Origin: Paucilactobacillus hokkaidonensis JCM 18461
Lineage (GTDB): Bacteria; Bacillota; Bacilli; Lactobacillales; Lactobacillaceae
Length of the DNA: 64,000 nt
Direction of reading: 5' to 3'
Assembly (NCBI RefSeq): GCF_000829395.1
Contig: NZ_AP014680.1
Coordinates: 1-64,000, forward strand
Shown: positions 12,083 through 21,296 of the stretch, one piece after another
Position numbering within the stretch: position 1 is the stretch's first letter
Layout of the letters: each line of letters begins with the position of its first letter
Made by a program: the position numbers and the translations under genes
The notes under the pieces: generated by a model
Told to the model about the DNA's origin: nothing
Database searches by the model: none
Seen by the model: only the letters and a program-made list of their open reading frames with translations

Positions 12083-12229
12083 TTGGTCAAGGTTCCAATA
12101 ATAGCCGGTTTCCTGGAAAAATATGGACGCTACATCAAAGCGAGCGTTTATATTTTAATTGGTTTATCTATTATGCTAGTGGTATTTTTACCAAAGCACT
12201 GTCAATTTTTTGAACGCCAAAAAGTTTAA
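12083..12229 (+). pseudogene. C-terminal remnant of a membrane transporter (CadD-like)
   Basis: An open stretch of 48 codons ending in TAA at 12227-12229 reads VKVPIIAGFLEKYGRYIKAS followed by a hydrophobic segment and a short basic tail. This resembles the last membrane helix of CadD-type cadmium-resistance proteins (an EKYGR segment followed by a helix). There is a stop codon just upstream and no start with a ribosome site, so only the 3' end is left. It abuts the stop codon of the convergent tetR gene. The family assignment is from memory and tentative. Confidence 0.45.
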
Positions 12230-12787
12230 TTATTTTGTTGCCAACATCTTCAAATTCATCACTAACAGCTCATGAAAACTATCGGCCGTCGAAATGGTAT
12301 CATCCGTGAACCACCCCGTCCCAACATTAACAATATCACCCACTATCAAAGCACGGATGCAGCGACTGACCAATAAACGCTGTTGCTCGGGATACTGGCT
12401 CGCAATCATTTGATTCAGTAATTGACGCAATTGCGTAAAAGCTTTGGTTGCGATTGGATAATCTTTAGTTCGTGGTTTGGCCAACACGAAACGAGTCAGC
12501 TTCAGGTGTACCAACGCTAGCTTTCGAAATTCCGTTGCAAATGCTACGATGCCTTGCTGACCGGAAAGACCGAAAAGTTGTGTGCGCAGTCGATCGTTGA
12601 CCTGTGTAATCGTCCAACCAACAACCGCGTAACTAAGCGCAGTTTGATTGTCGAAATAACTATATAATGCTTGCGATTTTGTCCCGAGTGCACGCGCAAT
12701 TGTCGAAAAACTCAGTTGCTCACCTGCCTCGATCAATTCAATACTTGTTTGAACAATTTTTGCTTGTGATAAAATTTGACGCGTCAT
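12230..12787 (-). CDS. TetR/AcrR-family transcriptional regulator
   Basis: One-component repressor of 185 aa. The N-terminal helix-turn-helix is visible as LIEAGEQLSFSTIARALGTKSQALYSYF, and the rest is an all-helical ligand domain (residues 70-185). It is divergent from the TauE/SafE gene. A perfect 15-bp palindrome lies in the intergenic promoter, so it probably represses that gene and possibly itself. The ligand is unknown. AGGAGG lies just upstream of the ATG. Confidence 0.85.
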   Translation of the reverse strand: MTRQILSQAKIVQTSIELIEAGEQLSFSTIARALGTKSQALYSYFDNQTALSYAVVGWTITQVNDRLRTQLFGLSGQQGIVAFATEFRKLALVHLKLTRFVLAKPRTKDYPIATKAFTQLRQLLNQMIASQYPEQQRLLVSRCIRALIVGDIVNVGTGWFTDDTISTADSFHELLVMNLKMLATK

Positions 12788-12812
12788 GAATAAACCTCCT
12801 CGTTGTTTTTAC

Positions 12813-12840
12813 TTGACATTTACATAATGTAAACTACAAT
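12813..12840 (+). promoter_or_regulatory. tauE promoter with embedded TetR-type operator
   Basis: TTGACA (12813-12818), a 16-bp spacer and TACAAT (12835-12840). The spacer is filled by the palindrome TTTACATAATGTAAA (12819-12833), two perfect 7-base arms around one A. A repressor bound there would block RNA polymerase directly. Confidence 0.75.
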
Positions 12841-12906
12841 TACGCATTGTAACGTAAATGATCAAACATGACAATTTTATTTTTAATGAAAAAGAAGGCT
12901 ATTTTG

Positions 12907-13659
12907 ATGAATATCATTTTGTTAGGTATAATCGGGCTAATTATTGGTACACTAGTGATTCTTTTTGGCGGTGGTGGTGCCGCAATTTATCTGGGAATCT
13001 TAACCGGTGTTTTTGGACTCAAAGCTTCAGCGGCCGCGGCTACCTCTCTGGTCACGGTTCTCCCGTCATTAATAATGGGCGCTTGGCGTTACTATCGGCA
13101 GGGCCAGATCAATACAAAAGTTGGCAACCAAATATTGATATCGGCCATCCCTGCCGTCATCATTGGGTCACTGCTTTCCAGTTATATTCCAAATTCAATT
13201 TATGCTTGGTTGATTGGGGTAATCCTGATCCTTTTAGGTCTCAGTATGTTTTTACAAAATCGGAACAAGTCCGCTGAATCTAAAGCCCAGACAGTCAATA
13301 CCGCGCGGTTAAAAGCTGGTCTATACGGAATTTTAGGTGGCTTAATGGTCGGTGTGGCAGGCATGAGCGGTGGCGCCGTGATCTTAGCTGGCCTTTTTTT
13401 GCTGGGCCTCAAAGATTTCAAGGCCACCGCAACTTCCACCTATGTGCTGGTGTTCATGTCCGCTACTGGAGCATTATTTCATATTGCAGGAGGGCAAGTT
13501 GATTGGCAAGCGGGATTGCCCTTAATGGTTGGGGCTTTATTTGGTGCCATGATCGCCCCAAAACTGGCGCAATTACTGGCGAAAACGCGTATTACTCAGT
13601 ACATGAAACCTGCTATTGGCGTATTCCTAGCTTTGCTTGGGATTAAATCATTATTATAA
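12907..13659 (+). CDS. TauE/SafE-family membrane transporter
   Basis: Predicted anion or sulfur-compound permease. I chose ATG 12907 (250 aa), which has AGAAGG at a good distance; the earlier in-frame ATG at 12868 has no ribosome site. The protein is almost all membrane helices (about 7-8). It shows the two half-repeats of the family: FGGGGAAIYLGILTGVFGL near the start and GVAGMSGGAVILAGLFLLGL near residue 150. The divergent TetR gene and the operator in its promoter suggest inducible export. Substrate unknown. Confidence 0.85.
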   Translation: MNIILLGIIGLIIGTLVILFGGGGAAIYLGILTGVFGLKASAAAATSLVTVLPSLIMGAWRYYRQGQINTKVGNQILISAIPAVIIGSLLSSYIPNSIYAWLIGVILILLGLSMFLQNRNKSAESKAQTVNTARLKAGLYGILGGLMVGVAGMSGGAVILAGLFLLGLKDFKATATSTYVLVFMSATGALFHIAGGQVDWQAGLPLMVGALFGAMIAPKLAQLLAKTRITQYMKPAIGVFLALLGIKSLL

Positions 13660-13674
13660 TTTAGCAAACAAAAT

Positions 13675-13730
13675 AAAAAAGTGAAATGTTTTGACCTTTA
13701 TTTTCGGCCATGACATTTGACTTTTTTGTT
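13675..13730. terminator. Terminator after the TauE gene
   Basis: AAAAAAGTGAAATGT (13675-13689) pairs with ACATTTGACTTTTTT (13713-13727) with one mismatch. A and T runs on both sides allow action in either direction. Confidence 0.75.
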
Positions 13731-13879
13731 TCCACAAAGGCTGAACGAACCTGTTGAGGGCTGTAATAACAAGATAAAGGTGATTAAATGTGGTATTTAT
13801 CAAATTCATTTTAACTAGTAGAGTGTGATAAAATGTAATTATTAGTAAATTGAGTTAGAAAAGATATGGGAGACTACTT

Positions 13880-15901
13880 ATGAATCGTTTTTTTGAACGT
13901 GAAAATTTACCATTTTTTCTCCGCAATCCAAGTATCCGTTGGGTGACCATTTTTATGTTTGTGGTTTCAGCTCTTGGAATTATTTTTTCATTTATGACCA
14001 GTTGGATTTTGGGCGTTATTATGTTCGTTTTGGCCGTAGTGAGTTTATATTTTGTACTGAATTTACTAAAAAGAATTGTGTCAGATACCAATGAATATAT
14101 TACAGATTTATCCTACCGAATTAAACGTGGTGAACAAGAAGCGTTGATTCAAATGCCAGTTGGAATGATTGTATTTGATGATAAGCAAGAAATCGAATGG
14201 ATCAATCCGTATATGGTCACGTATTTTGAAAGTGAAGTTGTTGGGAAAAAAATCACTGAAGTCGATGAAAAACTGGCTAAACTGATTGCCGATAATCGTA
14301 ATACAGCGGCACCAGTAACAATTAAATGGCAGCAGAAACGATTTACATTGCTAGTACAACCTGATTTTCATGTTGTTTATCTAATGGATATTACACACTA
14401 TGCAAAAATTGATGAACGATATCAAAATGAGAAGGTTATCTTAGGTAATATCTATCTTGATAATTATGCTGAAATTACCCAAGGGATGACGGATTCTGAG
14501 GTTTCTAACTTACATAATTATGTGACTTCTGAGTTGGGCGATTGGGCGCAAAAATATGGTTTGTTTATGAAGGTGATTGACGATGATGATTATCTGATTT
14601 TAGGTCATCAGAGTACGCTAGATAACGTAGAAAAAGATAAATTTAGTATTTTAGACGTTATTCGGGAAAATACATCTAAGCAAAACTCACCTGTTACACT
14701 TAGTGTTGGTGTTGCTTATGGTGATGCCGATTTGAATAATTTGGCTGATTTAGCACAGAGTAACCTTGATTTAGCACTTGGTCGTGGTGGTGATCAAGTG
14801 GTTGTTAAGGCTGATGGGCAGCAGGCTCGTTTTTATGGGGGTAAGACTAACCCAATGGAAAAACGGACACGGGTACGAGCCCGAATGATTAGTCAAGCGC
14901 TGCAGGAACTAATGAACGAATCTGATCAGGTCTTTGTCCAGGGACATCGTGTTCCAGATATGGATTCTCTTGGGGCTTGTTTAGGTATTCGACGAATTGC
15001 CAAGATGAATGGACAAGAGTGCTGGATTGTACTTGAGAAAACACATTTGCATTCAGATATTGAACGGTTGTTGACTGAGATTGATGGCTACCAAGATATT
15101 AAAGATCACATTATCACAGCTGAGCAGGCTGAGGAAATGGCCACCACAAAGAGTTTACTTGTGATGGTGGACCACTCAAAGGCAAGTATTTCAATGTCTG
15201 AACGATTATACGATAAGTTACAAAATCGAGTTATGATTATTGATCATCATCGGCGTGGTGAAGACTTTCCAGAAAATCCAATTCTAGTTTATATTGAACC
15301 ATATGCTTCATCTACGTGTGAGTTGATTACTGAAATGTTTGAATATCAGCCTCGTGAGGGTGAACCGATCAATAAAATTGAAGCGACGGCCATGCTGACG
15401 GGAATTCAGGTGGATACGAAGTCATTTACATTGCGTGCAGGGACTAGAACGTTTGATGCGGCTAGTTATCTGCGATCTGCTGGTGCAGACGGAATCTTAA
15501 TTCAGCAGTTTATGAAAGAAAATGTAGATAGTTACTTGCAAAGAAACCATCTAGTTGCTACAGTTACCTTCATTGATGATAAAATGGCGTTATGCGCCGG
15601 TGAAGATGATCAGGTGTATGATTCAGTAACAGCAGCGCAAACTGCTGATTCATTGCTTCAGATGGCTGGTGTTGATGCTTCATTTGTAATTACGCTCCGT
15701 GATGACGATGCTGTTGGTATTTCTGCTCGCTCAATTGGTGATTTTAATGTCCAGGTTATCATGGAACAGTTAGGTGGGGGTGGTCATTTATCAAATGCCG
15801 CTACCCAAATTAAAGACAAAACGGTTACAGAAGTAAAAGAACAACTAATTGAAATTTTACAAAGTGATGACGATACTGAGGAAGAACAAAACGAGGAGTG
15901 A
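13880..15901 (+). CDS. gdpP: Cyclic-di-AMP phosphodiesterase GdpP
   Basis: Membrane-bound DHH-DHHA1 enzyme that hydrolyses c-di-AMP and so affects osmolyte uptake and cell-wall stress responses. The 673-aa protein has two N-terminal membrane helices (about residues 15-60), a PAS-like domain (to about 170), a degenerate GGDEF domain (to about 300) and the DHH domain. Catalytic motifs seen are VPDMDSLGA, MVDHSK and IIDHHRRGEDF, with the DHHA1 signature GGGGHLSNAA near the C-terminus. It lies 6 bases before rplI, the standard gdpP-rplI-dnaB arrangement. Confidence 0.95.
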   Translation: MNRFFERENLPFFLRNPSIRWVTIFMFVVSALGIIFSFMTSWILGVIMFVLAVVSLYFVLNLLKRIVSDTNEYITDLSYRIKRGEQEALIQMPVGMIVFDDKQEIEWINPYMVTYFESEVVGKKITEVDEKLAKLIADNRNTAAPVTIKWQQKRFTLLVQPDFHVVYLMDITHYAKIDERYQNEKVILGNIYLDNYAEITQGMTDSEVSNLHNYVTSELGDWAQKYGLFMKVIDDDDYLILGHQSTLDNVEKDKFSILDVIRENTSKQNSPVTLSVGVAYGDADLNNLADLAQSNLDLALGRGGDQVVVKADGQQARFYGGKTNPMEKRTRVRARMISQALQELMNESDQVFVQGHRVPDMDSLGACLGIRRIAKMNGQECWIVLEKTHLHSDIERLLTEIDGYQDIKDHIITAEQAEEMATTKSLLVMVDHSKASISMSERLYDKLQNRVMIIDHHRRGEDFPENPILVYIEPYASSTCELITEMFEYQPREGEPINKIEATAMLTGIQVDTKSFTLRAGTRTFDAASYLRSAGADGILIQQFMKENVDSYLQRNHLVATVTFIDDKMALCAGEDDQVYDSVTAAQTADSLLQMAGVDASFVITLRDDDAVGISARSIGDFNVQVIMEQLGGGGHLSNAATQIKDKTVTEVKEQLIEILQSDDDTEEEQNEE

Positions 15902-15907
15902 TCAATC

Positions 15908-16360
15908 ATGAAAATTATATTCTTGGAAGATGTTAGAGGTCGCGGTAAACGTGGTGAAGTTAAAGAGGTTTCTGATGGTTATGCTCAGAACTTTTTGATT
16001 AAACAGGGAAAAGCTAAAGCAGCCACTAATGCTGCTATGAGTGCTCTTAAGGGACAACAACGAGCAGAAGATAAAAAAGAGGCAGAGTTACTCGCTGAAT
16101 CACAAGCTGTTAAAGCAAAATTGGAAGCTGATGAAACAGTAGTTGAATTAACCGCAAAAGCTGGTACAGACGGACGGCTATTTGGATCAATTCCAAGTAA
16201 ACAAATTGCGCAGGCATTGGATAAACAGTATCAAGTTAAGTTAGATAAACGTAAAATAGAATTAACAGATCCTATTCGCGTACTTGGCTATACGAATGTG
16301 CCAGTTAAGCTAGCACCACAAGTTACCGCTACTATTCGCGTACATGTAGCTGAAAAATAA
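15908..16360 (+). CDS. rplI: 50S ribosomal protein L9
   Basis: L9 binds 23S rRNA and extends from the large subunit, helping keep the reading frame. The 150-aa product has the N-terminal domain [20 protein letters not shown] with [13 protein letters not shown], a long connecting helix and a C-terminal domain beginning near [11 protein letters not shown]. Normal length. Preceded by GAGGAGTG and followed 21 bases later by dnaB. Confidence 0.98.
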   Translation: MKIIFLEDVRGRGKRGEVKEVSDGYAQNFLIKQGKAKAATNAAMSALKGQQRAEDKKEAELLAESQAVKAKLEADETVVELTAKAGTDGRLFGSIPSKQIAQALDKQYQVKLDKRKIELTDPIRVLGYTNVPVKLAPQVTATIRVHVAEK

Positions 16361-16381
16361 TTAAAAGGACGAAGCCAACAT

Positions 16382-17767
16382 ATGAATAATGATGTTTTAA
16401 GTGACCAAACGCCACCCCAAAACATCGAAGCCGAAAAAGCTGTCTTAGGAGCCGCTTTTTTGAGTGGGGATGCGTTGGTGGAGGCCATGGAATACGTGCA
16501 ACCGGAGGACTTTTATCGCCGAGCACATCAAATTATCTTTCAAAAAATGGTGGACTTGAATGACCAAGATAAGCCCATCGACGCATTAACAATGCGTGAA
16601 CAATTAGATAAAACCAATCAACTTGAAGATATTGGTGGTTTAAGCTACATTATTGAACTAGCCGAAGCGGTCCCAACCGCTGCTAATGTGGTCTATTATG
16701 CTAAAATCGTACAAGAAAAATCTGTGTTACGAAAGCTGATTCAAACTGCAACTGACATCGTTACTCGTAGTTATACTGGCGAAGATGAAGTACCTGACCT
16801 TCTTGATGAAGCGGAGCGTTCAATTTTAAACGTTGCTGAAACCAGAAATCAAGATGGATTTAAAGAAATCAAAGATGTGTTAAAAGAAGCCTTTGAAGAA
16901 ATTGATCGGTTATCGCAAGATGATTCTGAAGTAACTGGTTTATCAACGGGCTATCCACAACTTGATAAGATGACGACGGGGTTACACGAGGATGAACTAG
17001 TTATTTTAGCTGCTCGTCCTGCTGTTGGTAAAACTGCATTCGCGCTTAATATTGCGCAAAATGTTGGTACCCAAACTGATAAAACAGTCGCTATTTTTAG
17101 CTTGGAAATGAGCGCACAATCACTGGTTAACCGGATGTTATGTGCTGAAGGTAGCATTGATGCTAATCACTTAAGAACAGGGCAACTTAGTGAAGAAGAA
17201 TGGCGTAACCTAGTTGTGGCGATGGGTAGTCTATCTAAAACCAGCATTTATATTGACGATACGGCTGGAATTAAGATTTCTGAAATTAGAGCTAAATGTC
17301 GTCGATTAGCTAAAGAGCAAGGTAATTTAGGCCTAATTGTGATTGATTATCTTCAATTAATTGAAGGAAATAATCGTGAAAACCGACAACAGGAAGTTTC
17401 TGATATTTCACGACAGTTAAAAAAGTTAGCTAAAGAGTTGAATGTACCAGTGATTGCACTATCTCAGTTATCACGGGGCGTTGAACAACGACAAGATAAA
17501 CGGCCAGTTTTATCAGATATTCGTGAATCCGGGTCAATTGAACAAGATGCCGATATTGTTGGTTTTTTATATCGGGAAGATTATTATGATCGCGATAATG
17601 AGGATGAAGATAACCAAGAAGATCCACGTGATAACGATGAAAACGTGGGTGAAGTTGAGGTTATTATCGAAAAGAACCGGAGCGGTCCTCGTGGAACGGT
17701 TAAATTATTGTTTGTAAAATCGTATAATAAATTTTCTTCAATCGCATATGTACCTGAAAATAGTTAA
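16382..17767 (+). CDS. dnaB: Replicative DNA helicase DnaB (DnaC in Bacillus naming)
   Basis: Hexameric 5'-3' helicase at the replication fork. The 461-aa protein has an N-terminal primase-contact domain (PPQNIEAEKAVLGAAFL) and a RecA-like C-terminal domain. Walker A AARPAVGKTAFALNIA lies near residue 210, Walker B LIVIDYLQLIEG near 320 and LSDIRESGSIEQDADI near 375. The acidic insert DRDNEDEDNQEDPRDNDE near 400 is longer than in many homologues. It closes the gdpP-rplI-dnaB operon. Confidence 0.97.
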   Translation: MNNDVLSDQTPPQNIEAEKAVLGAAFLSGDALVEAMEYVQPEDFYRRAHQIIFQKMVDLNDQDKPIDALTMREQLDKTNQLEDIGGLSYIIELAEAVPTAANVVYYAKIVQEKSVLRKLIQTATDIVTRSYTGEDEVPDLLDEAERSILNVAETRNQDGFKEIKDVLKEAFEEIDRLSQDDSEVTGLSTGYPQLDKMTTGLHEDELVILAARPAVGKTAFALNIAQNVGTQTDKTVAIFSLEMSAQSLVNRMLCAEGSIDANHLRTGQLSEEEWRNLVVAMGSLSKTSIYIDDTAGIKISEIRAKCRRLAKEQGNLGLIVIDYLQLIEGNNRENRQQEVSDISRQLKKLAKELNVPVIALSQLSRGVEQRQDKRPVLSDIRESGSIEQDADIVGFLYREDYYDRDNEDEDNQEDPRDNDENVGEVEVIIEKNRSGPRGTVKLLFVKSYNKFSSIAYVPENS

Positions 17768-17785
17768 TTAAATAGTGGTAAGGTG

Positions 17786-17812
17786 CCCTGATTCTTATTG
17801 AGTCAGGGTTCA
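17786..17812 (+). terminator. Possible dnaB terminator
   Basis: CCCTGA (17786-17791) pairs with TCAGGG (17803-17808), but only a weak T tract follows. It may attenuate rather than stop transcription into the MFS gene. Confidence 0.5.
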
Positions 17813-17842
17813 TTTAGCGATAATTTTGTTAAGGGGGTTGCT

Positions 17843-19021
17843 ATGAAACAGGAAATCAGATTACGGTGGCTAGTAATAGGATCTTTCTTAAGTAGTATTG
17901 GAACTAGTTTTATTTGGCCGTTAACGACGATTTATTTACATAATGAATTACATCAATCACTAACCATGATTGGATTTGTACTGTTGCTTTATTCCGGTAC
18001 GAACGTTGTTGGTAGCTACTTAAGTGGAATGCTATTTGACCGCTATAATCCGCGCCTGCTAATCTTAGGTGGCTTGTTAGTTGATATGGCGGCGATGGTT
18101 GTTTTAATCTTTGTTAATCATTGGCCGGTATATCCAATTTTTTTATCAATTATTGGTTTTTTTAATGGCTGGTTGACAACCCTGATTAATTCTCTCGGGA
18201 CATTGGTTCACAGTCGAGACGGTCGTTATGTTTTTAATATGCTCTACTTTGCGGCTAATTTAGGAATTGTGATTGGGACTTCCATTGTTGGTTTTGTTTA
18301 TCACGGGAGCGTCTCATTGATGTTCACGTTGACTACTATTTTATACGTATTCTATTTTATCGTAGCTGCACGTTTTTACTATGTTGATACTAGTGCGATC
18401 ATGCAAAAGAAGAAAACGCAGGTAGCACAAGTTAAACTAAGTAAACCGAACGCAACTATTATGTGGACCTTTTTTATTTCCCTGGGAATAATTTGGGTAA
18501 TGTATGAGCAATGGGTCAGTAATTTATCTGTTTATGTCACTGATATGGGGATCTCAATGGCACTATATAGTCTTTTATGGACAATTAATGCTGCATTAAT
18601 TGTATTATTTCAAATGATTATTAATTGGATGGCACATTTAATTAAAAACATTTTTATTCAGGTATACGTTGGGATCTTTTTTTGTGCGTTATCTTTTGTA
18701 ATTTTAATTTTTGCGCACAGTTATCCTATGTTTGTTTTAGCGATGGTAGTCTTAACGGTTGGAGAAGCAACTGCCTTTCCAACAATGCCAGCAATTGTGA
18801 ATGATTTATCGCCGTTAGCAGCTAAGGGAAAATATCAGGGCTTAATGAATGCCTTTGCCTCCGCTGGAAAAGCGATAGGTCCATTATTTGGCGGTATGAT
18901 TATTGAAGGATTTTCTTATCGGGTTTTGTTTATCGTCTGTTCACTTTCCATCGCATTAGTCGGTGTCATTGTCATCGTTATCGTTAATTTACAGGGTCGA
19001 AAAGCGGAGTACTTTAGGTAA
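17843..19021 (+). CDS. MFS transporter
   Basis: Major facilitator exporter of 392 aa when started at ATG 17843, which has AAGGGGG upstream; the longer frame from 17798 runs through the preceding hairpin. About twelve hydrophobic helices are visible. The family loop motif between helices 2 and 3 appears as GMLFDRYNPRLL near residue 70, followed by the central loop around MQKKKTQVAQVKL near 190. This layout is typical of drug or metabolite exporters. Substrate unknown. A zinc-ribbon gene follows 15 bases downstream. Confidence 0.85.
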   Translation: MKQEIRLRWLVIGSFLSSIGTSFIWPLTTIYLHNELHQSLTMIGFVLLLYSGTNVVGSYLSGMLFDRYNPRLLILGGLLVDMAAMVVLIFVNHWPVYPIFLSIIGFFNGWLTTLINSLGTLVHSRDGRYVFNMLYFAANLGIVIGTSIVGFVYHGSVSLMFTLTTILYVFYFIVAARFYYVDTSAIMQKKKTQVAQVKLSKPNATIMWTFFISLGIIWVMYEQWVSNLSVYVTDMGISMALYSLLWTINAALIVLFQMIINWMAHLIKNIFIQVYVGIFFCALSFVILIFAHSYPMFVLAMVVLTVGEATAFPTMPAIVNDLSPLAAKGKYQGLMNAFASAGKAIGPLFGGMIIEGFSYRVLFIVCSLSIALVGVIVIVIVNLQGRKAEYFR

Positions 19022-19036
19022 TAAGGGGTGTTTAGT

Positions 19037-19348
19037 TTGTTTATTTACGAGTATGAACATGAATATGGCGAAGATCGATTTGGCATGGTTGGTCGTTTTG
19101 TTGATCCATTTCAAGAAAATGTGCTGCTGAATGTTGCGTGTTCAAATTGTCAAAGTTCAGCTATGATAATTGCCGAAAGAAATGTAGTTAATACAAATCT
19201 TGATGGCTCACCGTGTTATCAAATTGTATTAGTGTGTCCACAGTGTCATAGCAGTGATGAATTTTCTGTTAATCAAGGTAAAGAGGGAATCATAAGTAAA
19301 ACAAAACATTCGCATATTCAAATTATAGATACAATGATTGGTAATTGA
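19037..19348 (+). CDS. Small zinc-ribbon protein, function unknown
   Basis: 103-aa protein with two CxxC pairs, CSNC near residue 36 and CPQC near 69, which should bind one zinc ion as a zinc ribbon. I place the start at TTG 19037 because AAGGGG lies 8 bases before it; GTG 19028 overlaps that site. The N-terminus is acidic and tyrosine-rich (YEYEHEYGEDRF). It follows the MFS gene closely and ends before a terminator, so the two probably share a transcript. I do not recognise a named family. Confidence 0.6.
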   Translation: MFIYEYEHEYGEDRFGMVGRFVDPFQENVLLNVACSNCQSSAMIIAERNVVNTNLDGSPCYQIVLVCPQCHSSDEFSVNQGKEGIISKTKHSHIQIIDTMIGN

Positions 19349-19359
19349 ATAAATTAATG

Positions 19360-19401
19360 AACTGTCACCAAGCATTTTATTTTGCTAGTGGCAGTTTTTT
19401 T
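19360..19401 (+). terminator. Terminator after the zinc-ribbon gene
   Basis: Stem segments AACTG/CAGTT, CAC/GTG and AGC/GCT with small bulges, followed by a seven-T run. It isolates the pyruvate oxidase gene, which needs its own promoter in 19402-19520. Confidence 0.75.
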
Positions 19402-19537
19402 ATTATGCTTACTATAAGGATCAAAATAGTGGATTGACTTGATTTGAAATATAAATAAAAATAGTTGCTTATTTTTAGTAAGTATACTATTGTAATCGTG
19501 TTCAATTATTAAAAGAAGTCTAAGGAGGATTTTCAAG

Positions 19538-21283
19538 ATGACAACAAAAATTAATGCGTCAGATGCAATGATTAAGGTGTTGGAAGACTGGCAGGTTGAT
19601 CATATCTTTGGATTACCAGGTGGTTCATTCGATTCGACGATGGATGCTCTTTATAATCGACAAAATACAATGAAGTATATCCAGGTTCGGCAAGAAGAAA
19701 CTGGCGCTTTAGCTGCGTCGGGGGAAGCGAAGTTGACTGGTAAAATTGGTGTTACTTTTGGGTCTGCAGGTCCAGGAGCAGTGCACTTATTAAATGGATT
19801 ATATGATGCTAAACATGACCATGCTCCAGTTTTAGCGCTTGTTGGTCAAGTTGGAACTGATTTTATGAATACTGAATATTTTCAAGAACTCAATGAAAAT
19901 CCAATTTTTGCTGATGTAGCTGTTTATAACCGAACGGTAATGACCGCAGAACAATTACCAGCAGTGGTTGACCAAGCTATTTTGCAGGCTTATGAGCATT
20001 CTGGTGTGGCAGTTGTTACAATTCCTAAAGACCTTGGTTGGGCCAAAATTGATGATAATTATATTTCAAAAGCTGGTAACTATGTAGCTACGAATAATTA
20101 TCAGTTACCCGATCAAAGTGCAGTGCAACAAGCTGTTAATATTTTGAAAGATGCTAAAAAGCCGTTAATTTATTTTGGGTTGGGTGCCAAAGATGCTAAT
20201 CCAGAATTAAAACGGTTATCTGATCAATTGAAAATTCCATTAATGTCTTCGGCGTTGGCTAAAGGAGTCATTGCTGATAGCGATCCTGCCTATATGAGTA
20301 GTGCTGGACGAGTGGCCTCAAAACCAGGCGTTGAGGCGGCAAGAGCTGCTGATGCAATTTTATTTATTGGAAGTAATTTTCCATTTGCACCATATTTCTT
20401 TAGTCCAGATGCTAAATTTATTCAGGTCGATGTTAAACCAACTAATATTGGTAAACGGCACCATGTTGATGTTGGTATTTTAGCGGATGCAAAAACGATT
20501 TTGAAGGCGATGGTGGACCAAGCACCCACAGTTACACAACGACCATTTTATGATGCTATGTTAGCCAATAAGGAAAATTGGCTCAAATGGTTAACTAAGT
20601 TTGTCGACGAAGACAAGCAACCATTAAATGTGGATTCAGTTTTTGCTCAAATTAATAAAATTGCCACTGACGATGCTATTTTTGCACTAGATGTTGGGAA
20701 TGTCACGATTGATGGCGTTCGATTATTACAGATGAAACCAACTCAAAAAATTACAACGTCAGGCTGGTATGCGACGATGGGCTATGCTTTACCAACCGCA
20801 ATTGGTGCACAGGCCTCTTATCCGGATCGGCAAGTATTTTCAATTAGTGGTGATGGCGGCTACACAATGGTGATGCATGATATTTTAACGCAGGTTAAAT
20901 ATCAACAACCAATTATTAATGTTGTTCTCACTAATCAATCATTAGGATTCATTGAAGCAGAACAAGATGATACTCAGCAACCACATTCTGGTGTTGATTT
21001 AATCGATGCCAACTTTGGGGATGCTGCAACAGCGTTAGGGGCCAAGGGATACGAAGTCCATACTTTGGATGAATTGAAGCAGGCATTTACCGAAGCAAAG
21101 GATACTAAGGGACCGGTAGTTATTGATGTGAAAATTGCTAATGATCGACCACTTCCTGTTGAACAACTAGTGCTGGAAGCTGATGAACAACATTCACAAG
21201 CCGATGTAGATGCATTTGTTAAACAATATCGTGCTGATGGACTAATTCCAGTTAGTCAATTACTACAAAAATATAATGTCTAA
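19538..21283 (+). CDS. pox: Pyruvate oxidase (thiamine-diphosphate family)
   Basis: ThDP- and FAD-dependent enzyme converting pyruvate, phosphate and O2 to acetyl phosphate, CO2 and H2O2, typical of lactobacilli in air. The 581-aa protein has the PYR domain (FGLPGGSFD, catalytic Glu in RQEETGALAA), a central FAD domain and the PP domain with the ThDP motif GDGGYTMVMHD...NVVLTN near residue 445. GKRHHVDVGILADA resembles the Lactiplantibacillus plantarum POX segment. AAGGAGG precedes the ATG. Acetolactate synthase is the main alternative within the superfamily, but the overall match favours POX. Confidence 0.85.
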   Translation: MTTKINASDAMIKVLEDWQVDHIFGLPGGSFDSTMDALYNRQNTMKYIQVRQEETGALAASGEAKLTGKIGVTFGSAGPGAVHLLNGLYDAKHDHAPVLALVGQVGTDFMNTEYFQELNENPIFADVAVYNRTVMTAEQLPAVVDQAILQAYEHSGVAVVTIPKDLGWAKIDDNYISKAGNYVATNNYQLPDQSAVQQAVNILKDAKKPLIYFGLGAKDANPELKRLSDQLKIPLMSSALAKGVIADSDPAYMSSAGRVASKPGVEAARAADAILFIGSNFPFAPYFFSPDAKFIQVDVKPTNIGKRHHVDVGILADAKTILKAMVDQAPTVTQRPFYDAMLANKENWLKWLTKFVDEDKQPLNVDSVFAQINKIATDDAIFALDVGNVTIDGVRLLQMKPTQKITTSGWYATMGYALPTAIGAQASYPDRQVFSISGDGGYTMVMHDILTQVKYQQPIINVVLTNQSLGFIEAEQDDTQQPHSGVDLIDANFGDAATALGAKGYEVHTLDELKQAFTEAKDTKGPVVIDVKIANDRPLPVEQLVLEADEQHSQADVDAFVKQYRADGLIPVSQLLQKYNV

Positions 21284-21296
21284 TGAGGTGATGTTT

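Noticed and set aside
12858-13277. Alternative 139-codon frame over the TauE gene
   Set aside because: It overlaps the TauE gene in another frame, lacks membrane-protein or domain character and has no ribosome site.
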